Below, one piece after another: positions 1 through 8,478 of a stretch of 64,000 nucleotides of DNA. The notes beneath the pieces were generated by a model, which had not been told where the DNA came from, made no database searches, and saw only the letters and a list, made by a program, of their open reading frames with translations. The number at the start of each line of letters is the position of its first letter. Position 1 is the first letter of the stretch. The stretch is from Bacillus solitudinis (GTDB taxonomy: Bacteria; Bacillota; Bacilli; Bacillales; Bacillaceae_D), in NCBI RefSeq assembly GCF_002797395.1, contig NZ_KZ454943.1, positions 3,571,966 through 3,635,965 on the forward strand, given 5' to 3'. The position numbers were made by a program, and so were the translations under genes.

Positions 1-279
1 TTTGTATATTCACCGCTTTGTGGGACATGTAGATTAGCTGGAAATATGCTTGAAGTCATCGAAGCGTCCTATCCTTCTTTGCCTATATACAAGCTAAACA
101 TTAATCATGCACCTTCGTTTGCGCAAGACTGGAGAATAAAAAGTGTACCTTGCTTGCTCGTTTTTCAAAAGGGTTTAGGAGTGGAAAGGCGCTATGCATT
201 TCATTCCATTGGTCATCTTCACGAGATGATGAAACCTTATGCTGCACTTGCTAATCTTCACATGAATCGCTCTATTTGA
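1..279 (+). CDS. Thioredoxin-like protein (5' end outside window)
   Basis: The reading frame is open from base 1, so the start lies upstream of the window. The visible part begins with a thioredoxin-type active site, FVYSPLCGTCRLAG, containing CGTC. It continues through a cis-proline region (SVPCLLVFQKG) and ends at a TGA. This is the thioredoxin fold of a small cytosolic disulfide reductase or oxidase; the extra Cys after the cis-Pro is unusual. It lies 16 bases upstream of the bacilliredoxin start and is probably co-transcribed with it. The exact subfamily and substrate cannot be told from the fragment. Confidence 0.8.
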   Translation, partial: FVYSPLCGTCRLAGNMLEVIEASYPSLPIYKLNINHAPSFAQDWRIKSVPCLLVFQKGLGVERRYAFHSIGHLHEMMKPYAALANLHMNRSI

Positions 280-295
280 AAGGGGAATGTATAGT

Positions 296-733
296 ATGTC
301 AATGCATTACGAAGAATACATGCGTCAAGTTGTGTTACCAATGAGATCGGAATTAACAGAGGCCGGATTTCAAGAATTAACGACAGCTGAAGAAGTAGAT
401 CACTATATGGAACAAGCCGAGGGGACTACGCTAGTTATGATTAACTCTGTCTGTGGATGTGCAGCTGGTATTGCCCGTCCTGCTGCAGTGACATCCCTTG
501 TCCATACGAATACACCTGACCATATTGTGACGGTGTTTGCAGGTCAAGATAAAGAAGCAACGGCTCAAATGCGTTCTTATTTTCCTGAGTACCCACCGTC
601 ATCACCATCTATGGTGTTATTTAAAGGAAAAGAGGTTATCCACTTTATTCCTCGTGAACAAATAGAGGGCCAAACACCTGAATCAATTATTCGAAATTTA
701 GCGCATGCTTATAATGAGCATTGTGCAAATTAA
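296..733 (+). CDS. brxA: Bacilliredoxin BrxA (YphP/YqiW family)
   Basis: This 145-residue protein begins MSMHYEEYMRQVVLPMR and carries the bacilliredoxin active site NSVCGCAAGIARPA (CGC). The family removes bacillithiol from S-bacillithiolated proteins in the cytosol during oxidative stress, forming a mixed disulfide on the first Cys. Sequence and length fit the YphP/BrxA branch. A possible start at 287 would put the ATG next to the Shine-Dalgarno sequence, so the ATG at 296, behind GAAAGGGGAA, is preferred. It follows a thioredoxin-like gene and ends in a strong terminator. Presence of the family implies that the organism makes bacillithiol. Confidence 0.92.
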   Translation: MSMHYEEYMRQVVLPMRSELTEAGFQELTTAEEVDHYMEQAEGTTLVMINSVCGCAAGIARPAAVTSLVHTNTPDHIVTVFAGQDKEATAQMRSYFPEYPPSSPSMVLFKGKEVIHFIPREQIEGQTPESIIRNLAHAYNEHCAN

Positions 734-735
734 CA

Positions 736-765
736 AGAAAGGCCCCTCCGAGAGGGGCCTTTCTA
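736..765 (+). terminator. Rho-independent terminator after brxA
   Basis: A GC-rich hairpin (AGAAAGGCCCCT, short loop, AGGGGCCTTTCT) starts two bases after the brxA stop codon. The stem is about 12 bp, and the T-rich 3' side lies inside the stem. Confidence 0.8.
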
Positions 766-786
766 CTTCAGAAAGGAGTGTTTTAA

Positions 787-1200
787 TTGAAGGCACCAAC
801 TTTTACGTTACCCGAACTTCAATCAAATCAACGTTGGTCTTTAGAGAGCTTTGAAAATAAGAAGGTAATGATTACATTTTGGACTTCTTGGTGTCCAGAC
901 TCTCAAAAAGACCTCTTACAAAAACAAGCACTTTTTGAAACGGCTACAACTGACGAAATCAAGATGATTACGATTAATGTCACCGGTCGCGAACGAGATG
1001 GTGACATTAAAGAATTTGTTAGAGAGCATCAGTTCACCTTTCCAATATTATGTGATGAAGGAACGAAAACCTATGATTCTTATCGTTGTATGGGTGTTCC
1101 AACAACAGTTCTTTTGAATGAACACCATGAAATTGTCGCTACATTTCATGATAAATCATCCTTTATGGATATTATGAAGGGTTTGTCCACGATACTTTAA
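787..1200 (+). CDS. TlpA/AhpC-like redoxin domain protein with CxxS site
   Basis: This 137-residue protein has a redoxin/thioredoxin fold: an N-terminal PTFTLPEL segment, the active-site stretch FWTSWCPDSQ, and a cis-Pro loop GVPTTVLL near residues 108-115. The usual second Cys of TlpA-type proteins is replaced, giving CPDS instead of CxxC. Two further Cys (in PILCDEG and YRCMG) could supply a resolving thiol. There is no signal peptide, so it is predicted to be cytosolic. The TTG start at 787 follows GAAAGGAGTG at good spacing. It is the third small redox protein in a row. The stop overlaps the convergent phosphoesterase stop by four bases. The function, perhaps a thiol peroxidase-like role, is inferred only. 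Confidence 0.75.
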   Translation: MKAPTFTLPELQSNQRWSLESFENKKVMITFWTSWCPDSQKDLLQKQALFETATTDEIKMITINVTGRERDGDIKEFVREHQFTFPILCDEGTKTYDSYRCMGVPTTVLLNEHHEIVATFHDKSSFMDIMKGLSTIL

Positions 1201-1919
1201 GGACGTACGCCGTAAAAGACAATGGTTCCCATCATTTCAAAATTAGGATAGCCGCTTTGCTTATAAAGTTCTACTACATGCTCTCGGTTGTATGGCACTC
1301 GGTTAAGGTGCAGACGATGACTACCTTCTTCAATTTCAACGATGAGATAAGACGCTAAAGGATGTCCATCAAACGGTAAACCCACACTGCCTGTGTTTGC
1401 AACATTTTTCCCATGGAGTGAGCGAATAAATGGTAGATGTGTATGACCAGAAATATAAAGATCCGCGTCGTCCTTTTGCATAATAACGTCTTCAATTTTT
1501 TTCGTGTCATCTGGTAAGACAATATCAAAAAGGCTATCTGGTGTGGCGTGGAACGCATGAATGACTAAATCTAAACCGTCTTCAATCACTAGTTCACTTG
1601 GTAGGTTTTCTAAATACTCAATGTCATCTTGTGTGAGACGTTTATATGTCCACTCTCTTTCAAGATTCATCATTTCCAAAGCTTTTTCAGGTACTTCGCC
1701 TGGTTGAATACCGCGAACCACCCATTCATCCGCATTACCTTTAATGACTTTTGCATTAAGATTACGAACTAAATCTAATGTACGTTTAGGCTCTGGACCA
1801 CGGAAACAAAGGTCCCCAAGTACATAAATTTTATCGACTTTTTGCTTGGTAATGTCGTGTAAAACGGCTTCAAGTGCTGTTGCATTTCCATGGATATCAG
1901 ATAAAAAAGCAAATCGCAT
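1197..1919 (-). CDS. Metallophosphoesterase family protein
   Basis: The 240-residue protein shows the calcineurin-like phosphoesterase motifs in order: SDIHGN (residues 7-12), GDLCFRG (about 35-41), GNADE (about 61-65), HAF, and SGHTHLP (about 157-163). These bind a dinuclear metal centre. Its short length suits the YfcE/Metallophos_2 branch, which hydrolyses small phosphodiesters or phosphomonoesters. The substrate is not evident. The ATG at 1919 is preceded on the minus strand by an AAAGGAGG-type site. It is convergent with the redoxin gene and divergent from the HEAT-repeat gene. Confidence 0.85.
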   Translation of the reverse strand: MRFAFLSDIHGNATALEAVLHDITKQKVDKIYVLGDLCFRGPEPKRTLDLVRNLNAKVIKGNADEWVVRGIQPGEVPEKALEMMNLEREWTYKRLTQDDIEYLENLPSELVIEDGLDLVIHAFHATPDSLFDIVLPDDTKKIEDVIMQKDDADLYISGHTHLPFIRSLHGKNVANTGSVGLPFDGHPLASYLIVEIEEGSHRLHLNRVPYNREHVVELYKQSGYPNFEMMGTIVFYGVRP

Positions 1920-2024
1920 GTAGAAATACCTCCTTTTAGGTCTATGTTTATATTATATAGGAAAATCATCAAACAAGAAAACGTGAAGACCGGATTTTTT
2001 TACCTTATCTAAAAATAGCAATGA

Positions 2025-2054
2025 TTGGCACTGCTTTATGACGTATGGTAAGAT
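2025..2054 (+). promoter_or_regulatory. Possible sigma-A promoter for the CvfC-like gene
   Basis: TTGGCA at 2025-2030 and TAAGAT at 2049-2054 are separated by 18 bases, just upstream of the ATG at 2082. This is a motif match by eye. Confidence 0.4.
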
Positions 2055-2081
2055 CATAATGAATACTAAGGGGGACTATAT

Positions 2082-3215
2082 ATGAATATTTTATCAATTG
2101 AACCAACGCCTAGTCCTAATACGATGAAATTAACGTTAAGCGAAAGCTTAGGGCAGAGTACACGCAATAGTTATAATGCTAAGAATAAAGAAGAAGCTCC
2201 TGAATATATTAAGCAATTGTTTGAAATTGAAGGAGTAAGAAGTGTCTATCATGTTGCGGACTTTTTAGCGATTGATCGCCATCCGAAAGTTGACTGGAAG
2301 ATCATTTTACCTAAAGTGCGTGGTGTCTTCGGTGAGAGTGAGGAGGAACAATCGGTCGTAGATAATGCTCCAACTGAGAGCTTTGGTGAGGTGCAAGTTC
2401 AGATCCAGGTATTCAAAGGAATTCCGATGCAGATAAAACTTTCAGATGGTGACGAAGAACGACGCGAAGGACTCCCAGAAAGATTTACTGAGGCGATAGC
2501 TAAGTCTCAAAAGCCGAGTGATAATGTTGTGATGGAACGGAAGTGGGTCGATCATGGGGTAAGATATGGAGAGTTAGATGATGTTGGAAAAGAGGTTGTC
2601 GATGAATTATCTGCTTCGTATTCTGCAGACCGTTTATCAAATCTAGTGGCTGCTGCGAATGGGGTAGAGAAGGTGAAAGAAAACACTGCATCTCAACATT
2701 TTATCAAAGTAACTCTAGACATGCTTGAGAAGGATGATTGGCGCGAGCGTTACGCAGCATTAGATAGAATGGACCCCAAAGAAGAAGACTTGCCGGTTCT
2801 CGAAAAAGCACTAGAAGACGAGAAAGCTTCCATTCGTCGTTTGGCTACGGTCTATTTAGGAATAATTGAGAAGCCTATTGTCCTGCCATTGCTTTACAAA
2901 GCATTAAAAGACTCTTCTGTGACTGTACGGCGAACAGCTGGGGATTGCTTATCGGATATTGGTGATCCTTCAGCTATACCTGCTATGGTTGACGCATTAC
3001 ACGATAAAAATAAGCTAGTTAGATGGAGAGCCGCAATGTTCTTATACGAAGTAGGAGATGAATCCGCTATCCAGGCGCTTCGACAAGCCGAAGCAGACCC
3101 AGAATTTGAAGTGGCGATGCAAGTGAAAATGGCGCTTGAACGAATTGAGGGTGGAGAAGAAGCAAAGGGTTCAGTATGGAAGCAGATGACGGACACAATG
3201 TCTTCAAATGAATAG
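2082..3215 (+). CDS. CvfC/YpgR-type protein: NifU-N-like domain plus HEAT repeats
   Basis: This 377-residue protein opens with a segment typical of the Nfu/NifU N-terminal scaffold domain (IEPTPSPNTMKLTL, then EGVRSVYHVADFLAI). It ends with at least three HEAT-like repeats between about residues 215 and 360, with phrases such as DEKASIRRLATVYLG, DSSVTVRRTAGDCLSDIGD and DKNKLVRWRAAMFLYEVGD. This architecture matches the conserved virulence factor C family of Firmicutes, of which B. subtilis YpgR is a member as far as I recall. The molecular role is unknown; a scaffold for protein contacts is likely. RBS AGGGGGA lies before the ATG. It is followed 12 bases later by a tiny gene on the same strand. 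Confidence 0.85.
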   Translation: MNILSIEPTPSPNTMKLTLSESLGQSTRNSYNAKNKEEAPEYIKQLFEIEGVRSVYHVADFLAIDRHPKVDWKIILPKVRGVFGESEEEQSVVDNAPTESFGEVQVQIQVFKGIPMQIKLSDGDEERREGLPERFTEAIAKSQKPSDNVVMERKWVDHGVRYGELDDVGKEVVDELSASYSADRLSNLVAAANGVEKVKENTASQHFIKVTLDMLEKDDWRERYAALDRMDPKEEDLPVLEKALEDEKASIRRLATVYLGIIEKPIVLPLLYKALKDSSVTVRRTAGDCLSDIGDPSAIPAMVDALHDKNKLVRWRAAMFLYEVGDESAIQALRQAEADPEFEVAMQVKMALERIEGGEEAKGSVWKQMTDTMSSNE

Positions 3216-3227
3216 GGGGAACCTAGG

Positions 3228-3440
3228 GTGACAAAGCAAGATATTTTAGATGAATTAAAAAAACGTGACATGAAGGATATTCTGGAGATAGTTAAAGATG
3301 CTGAGAAGGGTTATTTAGAGGAGTTAGAGCTCGTCGAATCAATTGGTCTAGTCTATGATAAAGAATTAAATGATGACATCCTTTCTTTGTTGAAAGAGTT
3401 TGGTGTTAAAATTGAATATGTGAAAGATGAGGAAGAATAA
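3228..3440 (+). CDS. Small acidic protein resembling sigma-70 region 1.1
   Basis: The 70-residue acidic protein has a GTG start at 3228 behind AGGGGGAACC. I do not recognise it as a named protein. Its layout, a helix with KGYLEELELVESIG, then YDKELNDDILSLLKEFGVK and an acidic tail, resembles region 1.1 of housekeeping sigma factors (helix, GYL segment, D-x-IDDIL-LLEE-GI, acidic tail). That likeness is by eye. It sits between the HEAT-repeat gene and ydbS in the same direction. Confidence 0.7.
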   Translation: MTKQDILDELKKRDMKDILEIVKDAEKGYLEELELVESIGLVYDKELNDDILSLLKEFGVKIEYVKDEEE

Positions 3441-3467
3441 TAGAAGGATCGGTAAGGAGGAAGCGTA

Positions 3468-3944
3468 TTGCGCTCATTACCCTCACAACAAATATCTGTA
3501 AAAGCTCTACCTGCTTGGCGGCTTCAAGCGTTCTTTGAAAGCTTACTTTTTGCACTACTTCCAATAGGATATGGTGTATTGCTTTATTTTTTTTCATTTC
3601 CTTATTGGATTTTATGGACATTAATTGGATTATATCTCTTACTTGTAATCATGACTGTTTTTATTTTACCTAGTCTACGTTGGCGACATTGGCGTTACGA
3701 TGTGTTGGAACAAGAAATAGATTTGCAGCATGGAGTTTTTATTGTTAAACGAACACTAATTCCGATGACGCGCGTGCAACATGTTGATACAGAGCAAGGA
3801 CCACTACTCCGCAGGTATAAACTGGCAGCTGTCTCTATTTCAACGGCTGCCACTGTACATAAAATACCTTCTCTGACTCTTGAAATTGCAGATGAACTCC
3901 GTGATCGAATCGCTGCATTGGCGTCGGTGGCTGAAGATGAATGA
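3468..3944 (+). CDS. ydbS: YdbS-like membrane protein with bacterial PH domain
   Basis: The 158-residue protein has two adjacent transmembrane helices (about residues 22-70) and then a bPH2 domain (about 78-150) with the YdbS/YdbT-type phrase LIPMTRVQHVDTEQGPLLRR. The TTG start at 3468 sits seven bases after AAGGAGG. Its end overlaps the following ydbT-like start (ATGAATGA), indicating translational coupling. In B. subtilis, ydbST is a sigma-W-dependent pair that protects against antimicrobials made by other bacilli. I see no clear sigma-W promoter directly upstream here. Confidence 0.85.
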   Translation: MRSLPSQQISVKALPAWRLQAFFESLLFALLPIGYGVLLYFFSFPYWILWTLIGLYLLLVIMTVFILPSLRWRHWRYDVLEQEIDLQHGVFIVKRTLIPMTRVQHVDTEQGPLLRRYKLAAVSISTAATVHKIPSLTLEIADELRDRIAALASVAEDE

Positions 3945-5400
3945 ATTAAAACGTCTCCATGTTGCTGCAATTTTCGTCACATTTCTAAAGGGGTTACGGG
4001 ATTTGATTTTCCCTATTCTTATTAGTCTTTTTTTGGGAGGAACAAATAACTCAGGTAGTTTTTTCCGTTTTGAATATGTTTGGCTTATTATCTTACTGTT
4101 TACCTTTTTATATGGCATAGCAAATTGGCTGACATTTCGCTACCGAATTAACAATGGCGATTTATATGTACAAAAAGGTGTTTTTATTAAAAAAAAGCGT
4201 TATATTCAACAGCAACGAGTCCAAAGTATCGATATAACAGCGGGATTGTTCCAACGTCTATTTGGTCTAGTTATGGTCAAAATAGAGACTGCTGGTGGCG
4301 GGACAGAACCAGAAATAAATCTAATTGCGGTCTCGCGTCGGGAGGCTGAAATTATACGAGCCACGTTGCTCTTTAAAAAAAACAATGAGGGAAAGTCAGA
4401 TGTTGAAGACTACTTATTTCAAGAAGCCTCTTCTCCTCGGACAGAAGTGAAATGGAAGCTAGGAAATAAACGTCTTTTTATTGCGGCAATGACATCAAGT
4501 GGTATTGGTTTAACTATATCTGCTGTTGCTGCTTTATTTAGTCAAATTGAGCAATTAATACCTGAACGTATTTATGAGCGTACAATTGGATTGGTTACAG
4601 GAAGTGGTTTTTCCTTCCTGCTGGCACTTGTTCTGATGATATTAATTATTGCATGGCTTGTTTCTATGTTGGGAACAATGCTTAAATATGGTTCGTTTGC
4701 GATAGAAAAAAACGGGGAAGAACTTGTCGTCACAAGAGGCCTCATTGAACAGAGGCAATTAACGTTGCAAGAAGGAAAAATTACTGCAGTTCGTCTAGTA
4801 CGTAATATTTTCAGGCAACCCTTTGGGTATACGTCCGTATATGTAGAAAGTGCGGGTGGAGGTTCGAACGAAGAGCAGCTTTCTACCGTTCTTATCCCGT
4901 TAGTTCATGAACGTGAATTACTGCAAATATTTCGAACTTTTTTACCTCATTATCAGCTTGAAGCAACAATGGTAAAGGCTCCGCAACGAGCTTTACTTCG
5001 TTTTCTAATAAGAAATCTTATTGTTCCTGTTCTTGTAACAGGTTTGGCTATTTACTTCTTTTCGTCGTATGGTTTTTTGGGAGTTATTCTTATCGGATTA
5101 ATGGGTGGATTAGCTCTAATGCAATTTCGTGATGCTGGATCGGCCTGGACGGAAGATTTTGTCTGGCTCCGTTACCGAAAACTAAGCCAAGTAACTGTAA
5201 TCGCTCCAAAAAGGAAAATTCAAGCTGCTGAACTACAAGAATCTTTTTTTCAACGAAGGCGGCATCTAGCAAGCTTTCAAATCTCAATACTATCAAGTAT
5301 TGTGGGAAAGTCTTTTCGTGTTAGGGATCTTGATAGTAAACGTGTTGAGGAGCTTTTACAGTGGTATTCATTTAAAAAGAAGCATGACAGAACTTTATGA
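3937..5400 (+). CDS. ydbT: YdbT-like membrane protein with tandem PH domains
   Basis: About 487 residues, with three pairs of membrane helices each followed by a bPH2 domain; phrases such as KRYIQQQRVQSIDITAGLFQRLFGL and ESAGGG recur. It is the YdbT partner of YdbS. The ATG at 3937, overlapping the ydbS stop, is chosen over an in-frame ATG 57 bases upstream because that upstream part lies inside ydbS and codes for an unrelated basic stretch. The pair probably forms a membrane complex that helps the envelope withstand antimicrobial peptides or lipopeptides (inferred from B. subtilis). Confidence 0.85.
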   Translation: MNELKRLHVAAIFVTFLKGLRDLIFPILISLFLGGTNNSGSFFRFEYVWLIILLFTFLYGIANWLTFRYRINNGDLYVQKGVFIKKKRYIQQQRVQSIDITAGLFQRLFGLVMVKIETAGGGTEPEINLIAVSRREAEIIRATLLFKKNNEGKSDVEDYLFQEASSPRTEVKWKLGNKRLFIAAMTSSGIGLTISAVAALFSQIEQLIPERIYERTIGLVTGSGFSFLLALVLMILIIAWLVSMLGTMLKYGSFAIEKNGEELVVTRGLIEQRQLTLQEGKITAVRLVRNIFRQPFGYTSVYVESAGGGSNEEQLSTVLIPLVHERELLQIFRTFLPHYQLEATMVKAPQRALLRFLIRNLIVPVLVTGLAIYFFSSYGFLGVILIGLMGGLALMQFRDAGSAWTEDFVWLRYRKLSQVTVIAPKRKIQAAELQESFFQRRRHLASFQISILSSIVGKSFRVRDLDSKRVEELLQWYSFKKKHDRTL

Positions 5401-5423
5401 GTTCTGTCATGCTTCTTTATTTT
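5379..5423. terminator. Bidirectional terminator between ydbT and the minus-strand operon
   Basis: A perfect 15-bp stem (GAAGCATGACAGAAC and its complement, loop TTTATGA) spans the ydbT stop codon. It is followed by TTTATTTT on the plus strand. It lies between convergent genes and could serve both. Confidence 0.8.
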
Positions 5424-6475
5424 GAAAATTCATTTGTATAGGTTACGATTGAACGCTTACCAAACTCGGTTGTAAATTCAAATCGGTCATAAATTTCATC
5501 ATTTGCTTCCTCGACCAATGTTCTATCATAATGATGCTGGACCATGACCATCCCTTGTTTTCCTTTAAAGGTTAAAAAATTGACTCCTTTAAACGATGAA
5601 CGACCTTCTGAATAAAGAAGTTGGCTAAGCAATGAATTATGACAGTGAGTTAAATCGTCATGAGTCAATTGATGAGTCGTTAAACTTTTTTCTAATGATT
5701 CTAGGGCAGTGGGTTCTAATTCATTACGTAAGATAAAGTAAGGATCAAACTGCTTTTTATCAATAAATAAAACATCATTTTCATTCGGAGAGAAACGTTG
5801 ACCATTCTCTGTCTCAAATGAACCGTCCCCGATATAGTAACCAGTTTGTTTTTCTAAACCAATTTCCCATATGAATTCAAATGGGCATTCTTTTAAATCA
5901 AGCTGCTCTCCGTGCTTATCAACCAAGTAATAGCGACCTTTTTTTCGATGAAATGTATATTCAATGTAGTTGGTATCACTTTCATTTTCGACGATAGGAG
6001 TCTCTTCTCCTAATCCTTTCTTATATAAGAAGGAGTGGAGAGCCTTAATTTCATCATTACCTTTTTTGGTTTGGTCATGCAGTTGCTGAGTCCGTCTGTC
6101 AACAGAAACGAGAAGGGAAGCTGAATACGACGGGCATTCTTCTGATTCATAAGGAGTTAATTTCGATCCAGAGCACTCAACAAGCTGATTTTCTAAGTAA
6201 AGGGGATCACGTATTACAACACGATCCTCTTCGCGCAACGAGTCTGGAAAAGATTGAAGCGCTTTGATTTTCACTTTTCCTCGCCAAGGTTTACGAGGTT
6301 CAGTAACGACCTCAAGAAGTTCTCCTATATATCTACCTTCAGATCCTTCATCAAGAAGGATGAGTTGACCTATTACATTTTGTGCTTGTTTTCGATCCAT
6401 GGAAACCCTCACTTTTTCATTCTCGAATAGTAGGATACGTGCATTCGAGTCATTATTACTTAACATTATAGACAA
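5417..6475 (-). CDS. Uncharacterised protein, third gene of the TelA-type operon
   Basis: A 352-residue soluble protein without signal peptide or membrane helix. I do not recognise the family. Residues about 20-110 look like a small beta-rich domain (VIGQLILLDEGSEGRYIGELLEVV, RGKVKIKALQSFP). The C-terminal half is also beta-rich and charged, with YYIGDGSFETENGQRFSP, FLTFKGKQGMVMVQHHY and a final FGKRSIVTYTNEFSK. It is the last gene of a minus-strand set headed by a TelA-family gene, with 48 bases between it and the middle gene. The context suggests an envelope or toxic-agent stress role. Confidence 0.7.
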   Translation of the reverse strand: MSIMLSNNDSNARILLFENEKVRVSMDRKQAQNVIGQLILLDEGSEGRYIGELLEVVTEPRKPWRGKVKIKALQSFPDSLREEDRVVIRDPLYLENQLVECSGSKLTPYESEECPSYSASLLVSVDRRTQQLHDQTKKGNDEIKALHSFLYKKGLGEETPIVENESDTNYIEYTFHRKKGRYYLVDKHGEQLDLKECPFEFIWEIGLEKQTGYYIGDGSFETENGQRFSPNENDVLFIDKKQFDPYFILRNELEPTALESLEKSLTTHQLTHDDLTHCHNSLLSQLLYSEGRSSFKGVNFLTFKGKQGMVMVQHHYDRTLVEEANDEIYDRFEFTTEFGKRSIVTYTNEFSK

Positions 6476-6523
6476 GTGCTTAAGGATTTAGCAAGTTATC
6501 ATAATAAAAAGACTATAATACGT

Positions 6524-7420
6524 TTAGTTTTTCTCGCGTTCATATCGTATTGCTTGTAGTCTGAGGAGGTGATTTATCCGTTCTATTCTTGACTTTTCAA
6601 GCTGTTCTTGATAGTCAATGAGAGTTAATTCCATCTTTGACAAGGTTACAAAGACTTCTTCTTTTTGTTCTAGTTGATGTTTTAACGATAGGGATAGAAA
6701 TGCATTCATTAAATGAGGGATATCTTCCCTTAGCATCCTCCGAACAGTGTGCTTTTCTTCAAAATCTAATAATTGAAAATCGACCTCAAGTTTACTAGCT
6801 TGGTCTGCTATTCGCTTAAGTCGGCTTTCAATTAAAGGGTCAAGCGAAAAAACATTAATGCTTTCTAGATAACGTTTTGTTTCATCAAGTAATATTCGGA
6901 CATCTTCTGTCAATGTTCCTTGAAATGATGCTGAATAATTCGTGTGTGTTTGAAGGGGAGGTCCCCCGTGAATAAGAGCCTCATCTAAACGATGTATACG
7001 AAAGAAAACCCCATGAAATGTTGTCGACTCTTTAATTGAACGAACATGGGCACGTCCGTCTTTTATATACTGAATCGTTGCTTCTTTACAAAAGCCAACA
7101 CCTTGTTTTGATTTAATGTATTTTCGGTAACACACAATCGTCATTCTTTTATGAATGGGAGCTGTGGAATGTTTCGAATCATTCATGATAACTTTAATAA
7201 ACTTTTGACTAGCTTTTATTTTAAGTCGCCAGTTTTTATGCTTTCGTTTAAAGGTCAGTTTTTTATTCTGACCATTTGCTTTTTCAATCATCACATTTAG
7301 TAATTGTTCTGTATTCGAAATAAGTAATCTTGTTGCTTCATCTCGAAGGAGATGCTCATCAACAGGTCGACGATGAGCAGGTGTAAACATTTCAAGTAAG
7401 GTATTTGCAAGCATATTCAT
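6524..7420 (-). CDS. Uncharacterised protein between telA-like gene and operon end
   Basis: A 298-residue soluble basic protein. The N-terminal half (to about residue 165) is a beta-rich domain with many Lys/Arg (LTFKRKHKNWRLKIKASQKF). The C-terminal half is helical and recalls XpaC-type proteins: ESINVFSLDPLIESRLKRI, EDIPHLMNAFLSL, then a long charged helix ending the protein. In many Firmicutes a XpaC-like gene sits beside a TelA gene, which supports a shared pathway, but the match here is weak and by eye. The start at 7420 has AAGGAGACG upstream and lies 26 bases from the telA-like stop. Confidence 0.65.
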   Translation of the reverse strand: MNMLANTLLEMFTPAHRRPVDEHLLRDEATRLLISNTEQLLNVMIEKANGQNKKLTFKRKHKNWRLKIKASQKFIKVIMNDSKHSTAPIHKRMTIVCYRKYIKSKQGVGFCKEATIQYIKDGRAHVRSIKESTTFHGVFFRIHRLDEALIHGGPPLQTHTNYSASFQGTLTEDVRILLDETKRYLESINVFSLDPLIESRLKRIADQASKLEVDFQLLDFEEKHTVRRMLREDIPHLMNAFLSLSLKHQLEQKEEVFVTLSKMELTLIDYQEQLEKSRIERINHLLRLQAIRYEREKN

Positions 7421-7446
7421 AGAAACGTCTCCTTATTGATGCACGG

Positions 7447-8457
7447 TTACTTTCCAAGTAATTTTGTTTCCATTTCTTGGTTTAGGGTGTTTAATTCTGT
7501 AATAAATTGTTTTCCACTTGTGACGATACGTTCATTCGATTGCTCGGTTAACTCGATAGCGTCGAATACATTCTGATACGCTTGCCGAAACGCTTCAATG
7601 GCAATCGCTGGTTCTTCTAATGTTTTTAGCGTTTGCTCTGTATTTTGCTTTAAAAGTTCTGAGTTTGATAGGAGCATTGATTCAGTTGCTTCATTTACAC
7701 TTCGTACGGCCTTGATAACTTTTTGCTGGTTGTTTAATGCTAATTGGATCGAGGCTGTGACTGTAATAATATTTTTGGTCATTGTGATCGCATTAAAGAT
7801 AGCTTCCTCAAGTTTTTCGTTATTTTCAATAATCAAATCGACCGAAGCTAATGATTGTTGAAGAACCATAACTGCTTGAGACATGTTTTTTACACGAGAT
7901 ATAACTTTTTGTTGACCCTTTTTTAAAGCATTTGGATTGTCGGCCCACCGCTCAGAAGTCATTTCGGACTCCAGCATCTCATGCAGTTCATTCCCGACTT
8001 GAATTTGTTCATTTAGTCTGCTTATTCGTTCTCGAGCAACGCCTTTTAACTGTTGAAGCATTACAGTATCTTCTTGGAGCTTATCCTTACCACTTAGTAG
8101 TCCTTCAATGATTTGATCTACTTGCGCTTCAATCGTCTGATATTTTCTAGCGTATTGTTCTATTGGACTTTTCCGTAATAGTTTATTAACCCATTTCTTT
8201 AATTGACCGTCCTTTAAATAGTCAGGTTCTAGTTCGCTGACCGTTTCTTTTAATTGGTGAAGTTGGTTCGGCAACTTATTCGATTGGTCATTCATCATCT
8301 CTTTTACAGGACGTTTCAATCCTTCTAATGTTTCTCCTGCTTGACGTTGTTCTTCTTCACCAAGTCCGTTTAAAGTTTCTAACAGTGTATCAATATCTTC
8401 ATGTTGTTTAAATTCTTTAATTATTTCGGTTGTCTGAGGTTTTATCTCTTTGTTCAT
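7447..8457 (-). CDS. Toxic anion resistance protein, TelA/YceH family
   Basis: The 336-residue, almost fully helical protein matches the TelA family in length and phrases: RKSPIEQYARKYQTIEAQVDQIIEGLLSGKD, RERISRLNEQIQVGNELHEMLE, and a C-terminal stretch of long heptad-rich helices. Family members were linked to tellurite resistance in proteobacteria. In B. subtilis the relative YceH is part of the sigma-W/M/X/B stress operon yceC-H. The protein is cytosolic and its biochemical action is unknown. It heads a three-gene minus-strand operon. RBS AGGAGGGAT precedes the ATG, and a sigma-W-like promoter lies just upstream. Confidence 0.88.
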   Translation of the reverse strand: MNKEIKPQTTEIIKEFKQHEDIDTLLETLNGLGEEEQRQAGETLEGLKRPVKEMMNDQSNKLPNQLHQLKETVSELEPDYLKDGQLKKWVNKLLRKSPIEQYARKYQTIEAQVDQIIEGLLSGKDKLQEDTVMLQQLKGVARERISRLNEQIQVGNELHEMLESEMTSERWADNPNALKKGQQKVISRVKNMSQAVMVLQQSLASVDLIIENNEKLEEAIFNAITMTKNIITVTASIQLALNNQQKVIKAVRSVNEATESMLLSNSELLKQNTEQTLKTLEEPAIAIEAFRQAYQNVFDAIELTEQSNERIVTSGKQFITELNTLNQEMETKLLGK

Positions 8458-8478
8458 CGTTATCCCTCCTCATTTCTA

